This document shows positions 43,236 to 53,576 of a stretch of DNA of 64,000 nt, piece by piece. The notes beneath the pieces were generated by a model, which searched no databases, was not told the DNA's origin, and saw only the letters and a list, made by a program, of their open reading frames with translations. This DNA is from Okapia johnstoni. Lineage: Eukaryota; Chordata; Mammalia; Artiodactyla; Giraffidae. The DNA lies in NCBI GenBank assembly GCA_024291935.2, contig CM044308.1, positions 117,020,501 through 117,084,500 on the forward strand, written 5' to 3'. The position numbers and the translations under genes were made by a program. The first letter of the stretch is position 1. Each line of letters opens with the position of its first letter.

Positions 43236-43421
43236 GGAGAGATTACCCTGGTCATCCAGTGGTTAAGAATCCACCTTCCAATGCAGAGGATGAGAGTTCA
43301 ATCCCTGATCGGGGAGGTAAGATCCTGCAGGTCGCAGGGCAACTAAACCAGTGAGTCACAATGAGAAGAACCCTAGAACCACAGCAAAGAGCCTGTGCAG
43401 CCAAAAAGGAAAAAAAAAAAG
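43236..43421 (+). mobile_element. CHR-2-type SINE with short TSD
   Basis: attaccctggtcatccagtg head and CHR body, ending in A11. Flanks agtgtcgga and agtgtcaga look like a TSD with one mismatch. Confidence 0.85.
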
Positions 43422-43544
43422 TGTCAGAAAATAGGGTGAATGAAAAATCCTCTAGAATTTCTTCCTCTGAGACACTGCCCCTACTCCCTTGGGAAGATTT
43501 AGAGACACTTACCTTTGAGCCCCTTTGAACCTTAAACAGCATTC

Positions 43545-43690
43545 AGCATCATACTGCAATTAACACATTGTCTTGTAAATGATTATTTGTGTATCTGTCT
43601 CCAGAAAGACGAGGACCTGATCTTTTCATCTCTGGACCACCCCCTCGCCCCTGCCGCCCCAGGACCTAGGACCACATGTAGCACATAGTG
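43545..43690 (+). mobile_element. L2 LINE 3' end, weak
   Basis: ttgtgtatctgtctccagaa and gtagcacatagtgatgcata resemble the L2 tail. Diverged. Confidence 0.4.
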
Positions 43691-43699
43691 ATGCATAAG

Positions 43700-44300
43700 T
43701 TTGCTAGAGTTTCTATAACAAAATATCACCGATTGAGTGTCTTAAGCAACAGAAATGTTATTTTCTCACAGTTCTGGAGGCTGGAAGTCCAAGATCAAGA
43801 TGTCAGCAGGTTTGATTTCTCCCAAGGCCTCTCTCCTTGATTTGCAGACAGCCTCCTTCTTCCTATGTCGTCACAAGGCCTTTTCTGTGCTTATCCCTGG
43901 TTTCTCTTCATCTTCTTATAGGATGGCTCAAGATCAGTCATGTCTGACTCTTTGCAACTCCATGGACTGTAGCCCGCCAGGCTCCTCTGTCCATGGGATT
44001 CTCCAGGCAAAGAATACGGGAGTGGGTTGCCATTTCCTCCTCCAGGGGATCGTACTGACCCAAGGATCAAACCTGCATCTCTTGCGTCTACTGCATTGGC
44101 AGGTAGATTCTTTACCACGGCGCCACCTGGGAAGCCCTCATCTCCTTATAAGGATCCCAGTTAGATTAGATTAGGGCTCTACTCTTCTGACTTCTTTTAA
44201 TTTTCATTATCTCTTGACAGTTGCTAAAGATCCAAATGTAGTCATATCGAGGGTTAGAGTTTCAACATGTATATTTGAGGGGCATGCAATTTATGCCACA
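43700..44300. mobile_element. Ancient interspersed repeat split by Bov-tA, family unassigned
   Basis: cataagtttgctagagtttc, cacagttctggaggctggaa, gtccaagatcaagatgtcag and, after the SINE, ggttagagtttcaacatgta follow a familiar dispersed mammalian repeat whose class I cannot assign securely from memory. Confidence 0.55.
43925..44137 (-). mobile_element. Bov-tA SINE with TSD
   Basis: Reverse-complement Bov-tA. tcatcttcttataggat (43908-43924) and tcatctccttataaggat (44138-44155) flank it as an imperfect TSD. Confidence 0.9.
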
Positions 44301-44879
44301 TCACTGACTGCCTAATAAGTTTCTTTTGGAAAGAAGGAAGGAAGGATGGATCATATGTGCAAAAATATTTACAAATGGCAGAGCAGGTTACACATGTAAC
44401 TATGTCACTATCAGGCAGTGGAATAAACCCTCCCCCTCTTTAACTTCCCCTCTCCTCCTGAAACTAACTCACGAGCCACCAGACATCGGCTCTGTTCAGT
44501 TTCATGCAGCAAACATGAGAAAGGGGCCTGTGCTATTCTGGTCTCCCCAGGGGTATTGACCTCAAAGCAAAAGACTCTCCAGCCCTCACAGTCATCTTGG
44601 GTCCTCGAGGCAGTAAGATACACGTTTTACATCATAATCTGGTGTGAATACTTCACAAAACAATAACATTACTCTGCCATCCACTGGCATTTTCAAACAT
44701 ATTCTTTGAAAAATAACTGCTTTCTGTCTGTGAACCAACAAATTGACTTTATATCCCATTAAATGGACCAAGACCCACAGTTTGAAAACCCTTGCTATGT
44801 TCCTTCAAAGGAAAGCGAAAAAGGGCTCCTTCCCTTCTTTCCCCCCGGTTATTAGCCTTCTCTATCAAAGTTAACATTG
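44301..44879. other. Unique sequence, no gene supported
   Basis: No named repeat or exon-like frame. Confidence 0.4.
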
Positions 44880-45060
44880 TACAGAAGAGTTCTACAGACA
44901 TTATCTCATTTGATTTTACAACAATCCTGAGAGATACATTTTGTAAATGAAGAAACTGAAGGCTAGAAATATTAGTTAACTATGCTCAAGGACATTCAGC
45001 CAGAATTCTACTGGGGTTTGAACCCATGTTCTCTGACTCAGGTTCAAAATACTCTCGTAT
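44880..45060 (-). mobile_element. MIR SINE, antisense
   Basis: attatctcatttgattttac, aacaatcctgagagataca, aatgaagaaactgaaggcta and ggggtttgaacccatgttct are in antisense MIR order. Confidence 0.75.
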
Positions 45061-45346
45061 ATCATGCTGAGTAGTTTTATTTTTGTAAAAAGGGGAAAAT
45101 TTTGCCCATTTTCCTCATCCACATATTTACTTTAATGTCATCATTGATTATTCTTAGTTTACTTTCTAGCATTAGAAAAATTTTAAACTTTGGGATAATT
45201 TGATTCCTGGTTAGATTAGTCTCAAAATTTTTTTAAAGCCTGAGTAAACTTTTTTCTGATTATTAAAAAATAGAAATAAATTATATAAAATTTGGTAAAA
45301 TATAAAAAAGTTGAAAAAAATAAAATCAACAAAAATCTGAATACCA

Positions 45347-45465
45347 GGACTTTGCTGGGAGTACAGTGGTTAGACTCCACACTTCCAGTGCAAGGGTGTG
45401 GGTTTGATCCTTGGTTGGGGAATTAAGATCCCACACGCCCCATGGCCAAGAAAATTTAAAAAGAA
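45347..45465 (+). mobile_element. CHR-2-type SINE, short form
   Basis: ggactttgctgggagtacag head, ggtttgatccttggttgggg and cacgccccatggccaagaaa. Confidence 0.85.
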
Positions 45466-45499
45466 ATAAAAAGTAAAATCAAAATATAAATACCCAGAC

Positions 45500-45800
45500 C
45501 CAGAAAAAAAAAATCATTACAGGCATTTTGGGTATTTATTCCCAGCTTTCTTTTCTATACACAGGCATGTTTCTAGTACTTAATTGACGTCATACTTGAT
45601 TTTATTGTCTGAACATTATCCCAGAAGTCTTTTTCCATGTTCTTCAAACTCTTATGTTTTTAATGGCCCCCGAAATATTTTATGATGTGAATGTGCCACA
45701 ATTTACTTAACCATCCCCTAGTGTTAGACACTGGTTTGTTTCTAGTTATCATTTTTGTAAATCAAACTTAAGAAATAGTGACCTAACTACTTTTCAATGC
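45500..45800 (-). mobile_element. Old L1/HAL1-like relic, antisense
   Basis: ttttccatgttcttcaaact, ttaatggcccccgaaatatt, cacaatttacttaaccatcc and gacactggtttgtttctagt resemble antisense L1-type 3' sequence. Confidence 0.5.
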
Positions 45801-46043
45801 CCAGGTGTTTTTCCTGGGTCAGTTCCAACATTCTCTAAATCTTTTTTGGAAATAAGACCTAGATGGAGACCTTCAATATTATGTAGTTCAGTATCTTCGA
45901 TCTAAAGGTGTGGATTCCTGCAGAGGTTCCCGTGGGGCTGTAGAAGAGCATAGGTGAACGATGGATGGGGCAGAGTCAAGAAGCCCGTGCCCTTGAACTT
46001 AGGGATTCGGGTCATTTCAGCAATTAGAAATGAAAAATGATTT

Positions 46044-46171
46044 TATTTATTCGTTTGTTTTTGGCTGTGCTGCTTGTCATGTGGAATCTTAGCTTCCCGA
46101 GCAGGGTTAGAACCCCCACCTCCTGCATCAGAAGTGCAGAATCTTAACCATTGGACCACTAAGGAAGTCCC
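46044..46171 (-). mobile_element. CHR-2-type SINE with long TSD
   Basis: tttttggctgtgctgcttgt to ccattggaccactaaggaag. The repeats agaaatgaaaaatgattt (46026-46043) and agaaatgaaaaataattt (46172-46189) form an 18-bp TSD with one mismatch. Confidence 0.9.
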
Positions 46172-46189
46172 AGAAATGAAAAATAATTT

Positions 46190-46690
46190 AAGGAGACCCT
46201 GGTCCAAGGGCTATATTTCCATCAGTCACCTGTAGCACGACCCCTACAGCAGTTAAGTCTTCATAGAGGGAAGCATCAGAATTTGGGAAAGGGGAAGTCG
46301 CCCCCAAATTACACTGTAACGTAACTAGAGAAAGGGGCCCTGACCCAGATCAAGCAGGTCTCAACTCTGCGTTCTCTTCATCCTTCTGAACAGATGTAGT
46401 GTAAGTCATAAAGCATCAGTGAAAATTTCGTAGGACTGAATTTTCCATCCCCCGAACAGGCAAATTGTACTTGTGCACTGAGGTTTACAGTCTGGCCAGG
46501 CAGAAATAAAAACTCAAAAATAAAACTCAGGTAAAAACTCAACATAAAAACCAGCAAATCAATAGCTTCAGGGTATTATAAAGACCAAGAATAGATAAAT
46601 GGAACCACTTCCATGGAGCAATTTAACTCCCCACAGAGGTTTAAGCAGAAATTTTGTTTAGACTTTTTTTTTCCCAATGCCAGAAATACA
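46190..46690. other. Unique sequence, nothing recognised
   Basis: An imperfect A-rich ataaaaactca-type repetition near 46505-46550 is the only structure seen. Confidence 0.4.
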
Positions 46691-46699
46691 TTAGGGGAA

Positions 46700-46935
46700 G
46701 AGACCTATTTTCTTTTTATTTTTAAACTGTTTATTTTGTACTGGGGTATAGCTGATTGACCATGTTGTGACAGTTTCAGGTGAACAGTGAAGGGATTCAG
46801 GCATATGTATACATTTATCCAGTCTCCCCCAAAACTCCCTTCCCATCCAGCCTACCACATAACACTGAGTAGAGCCCCTTGTGCTACATAACGGGTCCTT
46901 GTTGGTTATCCATTTTAAATACAGCAGTGTGTATA
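46700..46935 (-). mobile_element. Ruminant L1 3' end
   Basis: ttattttgtactggggtata, gttgtgacagtttcaggtga, gccccttgtgctacataacg and gttggttatccattttaaat match the antisense L1 3' end. Confidence 0.85.
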
Positions 46936-46974
46936 TGGGGAGAGACACATTCTAATATCAAATACTTGAACCCT

Positions 46975-47248
46975 ACTGGGACTGATGCTGAGGCTGAAGG
47001 TCCAGTACTTTGGCCACCTGATGTGAGGAGTCAACTCATTGGAAAAGACCCTGACCATGGGAAAGACTGAATACAAAAGGAGAAGAGGGTGACAGAGGAT
47101 GAGATGGTTAGGTAGGATCACTGACCCAACAGACATGAATTTGAGCAAACTCTGGGAGATAGTGAAGGACAGAGGAGCCTAGTGTGCTGCAGTCCATGGG
47201 GTCGCAAAGAGGCAGACATGACTTAGCAACTGAACAACAACAACTGGA
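46975..47248 (+). mobile_element. BovB LINE 3' end
   Basis: ctgggactgatgctgaggct, actttggccacctgatgtga, gaggatgagatggttaggta and gacatgacttagcaactgaa. Frame broken. Confidence 0.9.
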
Positions 47249-47729
47249 GTACATGTTTTAACAAACACCCAGACAGTAAGTATCTGCCTTTGGTTGGTCT
47301 AAAATTATGCCCTGCCTAACTTCCACAACCTCCATGCCGTCTTGCCAGTTGCTAGCTTCCAACATCAAAATTCCACTAACTGCTACATCTTGGCTCCTAA
47401 AGAACCTGCCTATTGCTGAACTGCATTACTGACATTACTAGTCCCCACACCTTCCTTTGCTGCTAACTTTGGATCAAATACAGGTTACACTGTCAACTCT
47501 GTGAGATGGTAGCAGCTTTCCAGAAGGCAAATTGACATGACATATCAAAAGCCACAAAGAGGTCTATACCCTTGGGCCAAACAATCAAAAGAGAAATCAA
47601 AAGGACAAGAAAATTTTCAGAAGATGTCCAACTTAGTGTCATTTAAAACTATCCCACAATAAGTTAACCACAGCACATCTCTCTTACTGGCTGTTATTTG
47701 TGGAAGTGGTTCTCTTACAGGGCTGGACA
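47249..47729. other. Unique sequence, nothing recognised
   Basis: No gene or named repeat. Confidence 0.4.
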
Positions 47730-47870
47730 GCCTTCTAAAGCTCACTACACCTCTGTCACAGATGTGGAAACCAAGGTTCAGAGCACTAAGCAGTCACTGA
47801 ATGCCTAATAAATGGCGGAACCCAGGCTTGAACCAAAGACTTTGTTCCTCTCACAACCAGGATTACTTGG
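47730..47870 (-). mobile_element. MIR SINE, antisense
   Basis: cacagatgtggaaaccaagg, ttcagagcactaagcagtca and ggaacccaggcttgaacca. Confidence 0.55.
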
Positions 47871-48063
47871 GACCCGGAAACCCTAGCGATGAGTGTCAGG
47901 AGTGAAGCATGATGCCATGACCTCCACGGTGAGCCTGAAGACGTTTCAGCCAGGAGGAAGGGGCCTTCCTGAAAGAACCTTATGGGACCAGAGAAGGACT
48001 CCAAATTAAACCCACAGTTTGATTATAATATTCATAAAAAATATGTGTAAAAACTGAAAACAG

Positions 48064-48284
48064 AGGCTTCCCTGGTGATCCAGTGATTAAGAATCTGCCT
48101 TTCAATGCATAGGACGTGGGTTTCCTGGTTGGGGAACTAAGATCCCACATGCCATGGGCAACGAAGCCGATGGGATACCACTACTGAGTCCCCTCGATCT
48201 GGAGCCTGGCCTCCGCAGCAAGAGAAGCTTATGCAACACAGCTAGAGAAAACCCAGCGCAGCCAAAATAAAATAAATAAAAATG
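48064..48284 (+). mobile_element. CHR-2-type SINE
   Basis: ggcttccctggtgatccagt head, B box partly deleted (gtgggtttcctgg), CHR body and a (aaat)n tail. Confidence 0.9.
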
Positions 48285-48965
48285 TTTGAAAACTTGAATG
48301 CACTGACGGAGGCAAATAGTTGGCCTAGCATTTAGGGGAGGAAATGAGTGGACGTTTTATTCTACTTATATGTTCTTAAATGTTGTCATGCCAAAGTCTT
48401 AACAGCAAGCCTTAAAAACAAACAAAAAAAACCTGACTTGGTCACTGACTGGGGCTTTATAAATGTACGTAGGTGTTTTTCTCTGTCTCCTACCTTTGAG
48501 TAACTTCTCCACCCCACCAGTTCTCTCGGTTTCATGATGCTTGCACCTTGTTGAAACCACAGCTTCCCCTCCGGGGATTGCTAAGCGCTCAGGAGGGAAT
48601 CACGGGGAGGACTTTTTCAGCAGAGGTGAGAGGATATTGGAATATGACATCACTATTCAAATGGTGAAGGAGAGAGGGAGAGCACCAAGTGCCAAGGAGA
48701 AAACCAGCGGGCTTTTATGGCTCTGTTTATGGGAAGCGCTCCACCGGCTGAAAGGTCAGGAGCTGACGTGTCCAATGGCACTAGAGCATCACATGAAGAA
48801 ATAGAATCTTATAAAAATTCATAAGCTCACCAAGCACCCACTTGACTCGGGTAAGGGGTATGGTGGCCAGAATGTTGTCAGGCCCCAGAAAAAAGGAAGC
48901 CCAATAGTTAGCTGCATCCTGAGGACCTAGCATGGTGCTAGGTCCTTCTAGTAAAAGAACACTCA
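48285..48965. other. Unique sequence, no gene supported
   Basis: An 87-codon plus frame at 48541-48804 has no family resemblance. No named repeat. Confidence 0.4.
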
Positions 48966-49240
48966 TAGCACTTCTCTGGTGGTCCAGTGGTTAAGAATCT
49001 ACCTGCCAAGGCAGGGGACATGGGTTCTATCCCTGGTCCGGGAAGATCCCACATCTTGTGGGGCAGCAAGCCCGTGCACCTCATGAGCCGCAACTACAGA
49101 AACCTGCATGCCCTAGCACCCTCTCTTGAGCTCCGCAACAAATGTGGCCACTGCAATGAGAAGTCCACACACTGCAACTAGAAAAAGCCTGCACGCAGCA
49201 ACAAAGACCCAGTGCAGACCAAAAATTAATAATAAATAAA
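48966..49240 (+). mobile_element. CHR-type SINE, long form
   Basis: cacttctctggtggtccagt head, long body with several 'caactagaaaaagcc' type segments, and an (aata)n tail. Confidence 0.9.
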
Positions 49241-49289
49241 GAACTGAAAACAAAAACTACCAACTAGTAATACACATTGGGTGCTTACC

Positions 49290-49490
49290 ATACACATGCA
49301 TTGCAGAAGCTCCTCTTGTAGTAACTGACTTAATCCTACAATAAGTACCATGAGTTTACCTTCTACTTTATAGAGGAGGAAACTGAGGCTTAAAGAGGTT
49401 AAAGAAAAAACTGGCCCAGCTGAGATTCAAGCCCAGGTCTGCCTGATACCAACGGCTGTTCTCCACAGCGTCTCACTACCCACACTGCCC
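49290..49490 (-). mobile_element. MIR SINE, antisense
   Basis: ctttatagaggaggaaactg, aggcttaaagaggttaaaga and gattcaagcccaggtctgcc are clear. Confidence 0.8.
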
Positions 49491-49689
49491 GATGGCCTTG
49501 ACCTCGTCCCATCAATGACCCTGTGTGGTACCAAGCACTGCTTCCTTCATGTGGAAGACATTGCCATTCCCTTAGGTCACAGGAAACACTGCCTCAGACT
49601 ACCCCTCTCCCCTGGGGGATCAGATCTGAGGGAGGAAGTTCCCTGGGCTTCCTGCCTCTTCAGTAAAAGAAAGAGGCAACATGTCCCAT

Positions 49690-49870
49690 GATGGAAACTG
49701 TCTGGGCTTTGGAACAAAATGGATCCAGGTTTGCATGCTGACATCCGCATTCAGTAACTTGAGTAAGTCACTGAATGTCTGAAAGCCTCAGTGTTCTCAC
49801 CTGTGAAGTGGGGGCCCATTTGTGAGTGGCGAGAATTGGAGTCCATTCCAGTGCCTGGCATGAGATGAGA
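49690..49870 (+). mobile_element. MIR SINE
   Basis: gtctgggctttggaacaaaa, tggatccaggtttgcatgct, agtaagtcactgaatgtctg and gtgttctcacctgtgaagtg. Confidence 0.75.
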
Positions 49871-50168
49871 GTCTTTTCTCTTGGTTAGTAATCTGTCTCT
49901 TACTGATTCTGAAGGAACCTACTGCCCCGGTGCCCCCTCTTCAATGAAACTGCTATGGGAGAATAGGTTAGTACCCTCGAAGAGGCATCAGTCACCTGGC
50001 GTGCGTCTCTGGGCAGCTACCTTTGGCCACTTCCTTTCCCTTGACAAGATTTGCCTGATCCATCCACCAATGGAATTTCTCTTTCCTCTGATGGGAGTTC
50101 TCTCCCTTTCAGCTCTCCATTCCCCAGTCTCCTAAGACGTTATTTGACCTGGCTTCCCTCATAGCTTG

Positions 50169-50380
50169 GGCTTCCCTCATAGCTCAGTTGGTAAAGAATC
50201 TGCCTGCAATGCAGGAAACCCGGGTTTGATTCCTGGGTTGGGAAGATCCCCTGAAGGAAGAAATGGCAACCCACTCCAGTATTCTTGCCTGGAGAATCCC
50301 ATGAACAGAGGAGCCTGGCGGGCTACAGTAAATGGAGTCGCAAAGAGTCGGACACGACTGAGTGACTAAACCACCACCAA
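50169..50380 (+). mobile_element. Bov-tA SINE with duplicated 5' end
   Basis: Full Bov-tA of the catagctcagttgg subtype. A box TAGCTCAGTTGG at 50180-50191 is consensus; the B box has a C-to-T change (GGTTTGATTCC). The first 16 bases, ggcttccctcatagct, also occur immediately upstream at 50151-50166. Confidence 0.9.
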
Positions 50381-50479
50381 TCTACTAGCTGCTCTGTGCC
50401 TTCCTGTCCACAGTGGCCTTTGCAGACCCTGGAGCCTGCACCCAGAAAATTCCACCAGAGCATGGTCTGCCAGGGCAGT

Positions 50480-50590
50480 GACCATGTCTGCTTTCCTCAC
50501 GCTCTATCCCCACGATCTGAGCACTGTGCCTGGCATACAGTAGGTACTCAATAATTGTGTGATGAGTGAGTGAACAAATGAATGATTAAC
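50480..50590 (+). mobile_element. L2 LINE 3' terminus
   Basis: gagcactgtgcctggcatac, agtaggtactcaataattgt and gagtgaacaaatgaatg form a clear L2 tail. Confidence 0.75.
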
Positions 50591-50724
50591 ACCTAGTTTG
50601 TATGGCCTGAATGGAGAGTGAGTCATTCTGCAAACGTTTGCAGAGGACCTATTGTTGGCTGTGAGGGGACAGTCAGAGATAGAAGGTCTGTTAGGCTCCC
50701 TGGGAATCAAGGTAGATTATGTGC

Positions 50725-50895
50725 AGCTTCTCTGTTACGTGTTTTATATACCTCCTCTCATTTAATCCTCAAAAGAACTCTATACATGTCAGGGAAACCC
50801 CCATTTTACAGGGAAGACTAACTTGCCTGTTCCCCACCTAGGTGGGGTGTCTAACCCAGGCCTCCCTGACTCCAGCGCTTGTGTTACCTGCTCAC
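50725..50895 (-). mobile_element. MIR SINE, antisense
   Basis: cctctcatttaatcctcaaa, agaactctatacatgtcagg, ccccattttacagggaaga and aacccaggcctccctgactc. Confidence 0.75.
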
Positions 50896-50924
50896 ACGGC
50901 AGACCACTGAGCACAGGGATGAAG

Positions 50925-51125
50925 TGCATGGGCTCCAAAAGTCAGACAATTCGGATTCAGAGCCTGACTCGCCTCTTACCAGCAGTGGAAATTCTGACAA
51001 CTCATAGGTCTCTTCAAGGCTCAGTTATCTTATCTGTAAAATAAGGATGGGGGTATTTCCTACCTCAAAGATTGTTGTGAGAATGGAATGAGGCAATTTA
51101 AGTAAAATACCCTGAGCCAAGCACA
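50925..51125 (+). mobile_element. MIR SINE
   Basis: gattcagagcctgactcgcc, ggctcagttatcttatctgt, aaaataaggatgggggtatt and gattgttgtgagaatggaat. Confidence 0.8.
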
Positions 51126-51204
51126 CAAGTCTTTGGCGACAGCAGCCAGCCATAACAGGGGCAGTAGTAGTAATTGTAATAGTAATGGAGGTACTAATAA
51201 TGGT

Positions 51205-51396
51205 GGGCTTCCCTCATAGCTCAGTTGGTAAAGAATCTGCCTGCAATGCAGGAGACCTGGGTTTGACCCCTGGGTAGGGAAGATCCCCTGGAGAAGGAAA
51301 TGGCAACCCAGTATTCTTGCCTGGAGAATCCCATGGATAGAGGAGCCTGGCAGGCTTGCAAAGAGTCAGATATGATAGAGTGACTAAACCACCAAC
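51205..51396 (+). mobile_element. Bov-tA SINE
   Basis: Same catagctcagttgg subtype as 50169 and 16455, with A box 51217-51228. Internal deletions in the Bov-A body (ccactcc and tacagtccatggggtc segments lost). Confidence 0.9.
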
Positions 51397-51399
51397 CAA

Positions 51400-51566
51400 T
51401 TAATGATGATAGGAATGGTGGTGATGATACTAGATGTAGGAGAAAGTCTGGTGGTGCTAGTACTAATAATGGCAGTAACTACAGCTACCAGTAGTGATAG
51501 TGGTAGTAGCGGTAGCAATAACAGTGGTAGTAGCAGTCATGGTAGTAGTAATAGTAGTAGTCGTTG
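51400..51566. repeat. Imperfect trinucleotide (GTA/ATG/GTG) repeat
   Basis: Interrupted runs such as gtagtagcggtagcaataac and ggtagtagtaatagtagtag. A similar short tract precedes the SINE at 51150-51200. The array probably spans both and was split by the Bov-tA. Confidence 0.75.
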
Positions 51567-51855
51567 TTGTTCAGTCACTCAGTCGTGTCCGCCTCTTTGC
51601 CACCCCAAGTACTGCAGCACCTCAGGCTTCTCTGTCCTTCACCATCTCCCAGAGCTTGCTCAAACTCATGTCCATTGAGTCAGTGATGCCATCCTACCAT
51701 CTCATTCTCTGTCACCACTTCTCCTCCTGCCTTCAATCTTTCCCAGAATCAGGGTCTTTTCTAATGAGTTGGCTCTTCAAATCAGGTGGCCACAGTATTG
51801 GAGCTTCAGCTTCAGTATCAGTCCTTCCAATGAATATTCAGGGTTGATTCCCTTC
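51567..51855 (-). mobile_element. BovB LINE 3' end
   Basis: gttcagtcactcagtcgtgt at the left to gaatattcagggttgattcc at the right. Antisense BovB inserted at the edge of the trinucleotide array, with agtagtc-type words on both sides. Confidence 0.9.
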
Positions 51856-52015
51856 AGTAGTCATAGTAGGGTGATTTTAATTTCAATGTACCCAGAAGCC
51901 AACGTGGTGATTTGAGGAGGTTGAATGGGTTTGTCCTCTTAGTGTCCTACCACATTAGCCTGGAGACTGTGTGGCCACAGGAGCAGGAGAGGGTGGAACT
52001 GAAATCCAGCACTCA

Positions 52016-52137
52016 GGGACCTCCTTAGGGGTCCAGTGATGAGGACTCCGAGCTTCCACTGCAGGGGGCAGATACCTGGTCAGGGAACTAAAATCCTGCA
52101 GGCCGCGCGGCAGAGCCAAAAAATAAGAAGAAACAAA
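52016..52137 (+). mobile_element. CHR-2-type SINE, short form, with TSD
   Basis: ggacctccttaggggtccag head, cttccactgcagggggcaga (CTCF-like core CAGGGGGCA) and ccgcgcggcagagccaaaaa. aatccagcac at 52003-52012 and 52140-52149 is a probable TSD. Confidence 0.9.
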
Positions 52138-52665
52138 GTAATCCAGCACCTAAATGCCAGAGGCCCTGAGAACAGAACAGAAGAGCTGCAGCTCCCAGGC
52201 ACAGTCCCAGAGGGGAGAAGTTACTCGACACCAATAGGACCTGAACCCACCCCCAGGGAAACACACCTGGGTGAGGAACGGGGTGAGGGGTATACCCTAA
52301 GGTAAATCAAGGAGGGTTGGCTTTAGAGACAATTCTATTCCTGGCATTTCAGGCAGACCTCATGAGAACAAGTTTGCACAGAGGAGAACAGGAAGGTCAG
52401 GAGAACAGGAAGGTCAGGGGCACAGAGGGAGCAGAGCAGTGCGGGTGATGCTCCACCCAACGGTGATGCTGGGACAGTGTCGGCTGGTGCTCCCCACTCT
52501 CAAATGGGGTGGAAGCAAAGGAGCCCCAGGTTATGGCCAGTTCCCCTTCTCTTCTCACTCATCTGGACCTTTTTGTGTGAGTTTGAGAGCCACTGGTCTG
52601 GAAAGACATGGTGGCTAGTCAACGGGGAGAGAGTTTAAAAGGTCTCAGAATCGTATTTAAAGAAG

Positions 52666-52666
<1 letters not shown>
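52138..52666. other. Unique sequence with a small tandem repeat
   Basis: A 17-bp unit, ggagaacaggaaggtca, is repeated exactly twice at 52383-52399 and 52400-52416. Otherwise nothing recognised. Confidence 0.45.

Positions 52667-52718
<52 letters not shown>
52667..52718. repeat. (CA)26 microsatellite
   Basis: 26 uninterrupted CA units. Confidence 0.97.
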
Positions 52719-52720
<2 letters not shown>

Positions 52721-52769
52721 CCTAGAGTAGGGCAGAAGGCTGAGTACGTGTTGTAGGTGTCAACACCAA

Positions 52770-52945
52770 GAACGTGGCTTTGGAGCAAGATGGACCTGGG
52801 TTCAAATTCAAGCTTCTGCGGCTATGAGACCTCAGGCAAGGGGGTAATATTAGCCAGCTAGGGGCGTTAGGCAGATTAAATGAGACAACATCTGTAAAGA
52901 AATTAGCATGTGCTACTAAGTAGCAGGTACTTAGTAGTAGCTTCA
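52770..52945 (+). mobile_element. MIR SINE
   Basis: gtggctttggagcaagatgg, acctgggttcaaattcaagc, gcagattaaatgagacaaca and taagtagcaggtacttag. Confidence 0.8.
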
Positions 52946-52972
52946 TTGACTGCTCAGAGAAAGGCAGCTATT

Positions 52973-52992
52973 ATGATGATGATGATGATGAT
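52973..52992. repeat. (ATG)n microsatellite
   Basis: About six ATG units plus flanking ATT-rich bases just before a Bov-tA fragment. Confidence 0.8.
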
Positions 52993-53003
52993 CTTTATTA
53001 TTG

Positions 53004-53325
53004 AGTGAAAGTCGTTCAGTCGGGTCCAACTCTTTGCGACCCCATGGACCGTAGCCTGCCACGCTGTGTTTGTTTTGCCCATGAAAATCATTGCAGTTTG
53101 ACTCAGCCCTGAAAAGTAAAGTGTGTTAGTTTTCTGTCTGACTCTTTGAGACCCAATGGACTGTAGCCCACCAAGCTCCTCTGTCCATGGAATTCTCCAG
53201 GCAAGAATACTGGAGTGGATAGCTGTTCCCTTCTCCAGGGGATCTTCCCAACTCAGGGATCAAATCCAGGTCTCCCACATTGTAGGCAGATTCTTTAACA
53301 GCTGAGCTACAAGGAAAACTCATCA
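53004..53325 (-). mobile_element. Chimeric Bov-tA: head + body + 55-bp foreign segment + second Bov-A end
   Basis: Read on the minus strand: a tRNA-like head and Bov-A body (53325 to about 53118), then about 55 bp of non-SINE sequence (53117-53063) matching 38685-38741, then a second partial Bov-A 3' end (53062-53004). The imperfect atc-ttattatt words on both sides may be the TSD. Confidence 0.75.
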
Positions 53326-53335
53326 TTATTACATC

Positions 53336-53537
53336 GGGTTTCCCCGATGGCTCAAGCAGTAAAGAATTCGCCTGCAGTGCAGGAGACACAGGAGACTCAG
53401 GTTCGATCCCTGGTTTGGGATTGAAGAGGAAATGGCAACCCATTCCATTTTTCTTGCCTGGAAAATCCCATGGACAGAGGAGCCCAGAGGACTACAATCC
53501 ACAGGGTCACAAAAAGTCTGACATGACTTAGCATGAA
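53336..53537 (+). mobile_element. Bov-tA SINE
   Basis: gtttccccgatggctcaagc head, ggttcgatccctggt B box, Bov-A body. Oriented opposite to, and only about 10 bp from, the chimeric copy. Confidence 0.9.
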
Positions 53538-53576
53538 CGCAGTGTTACATCAGCACAACAATGTAGAGACATTGCT

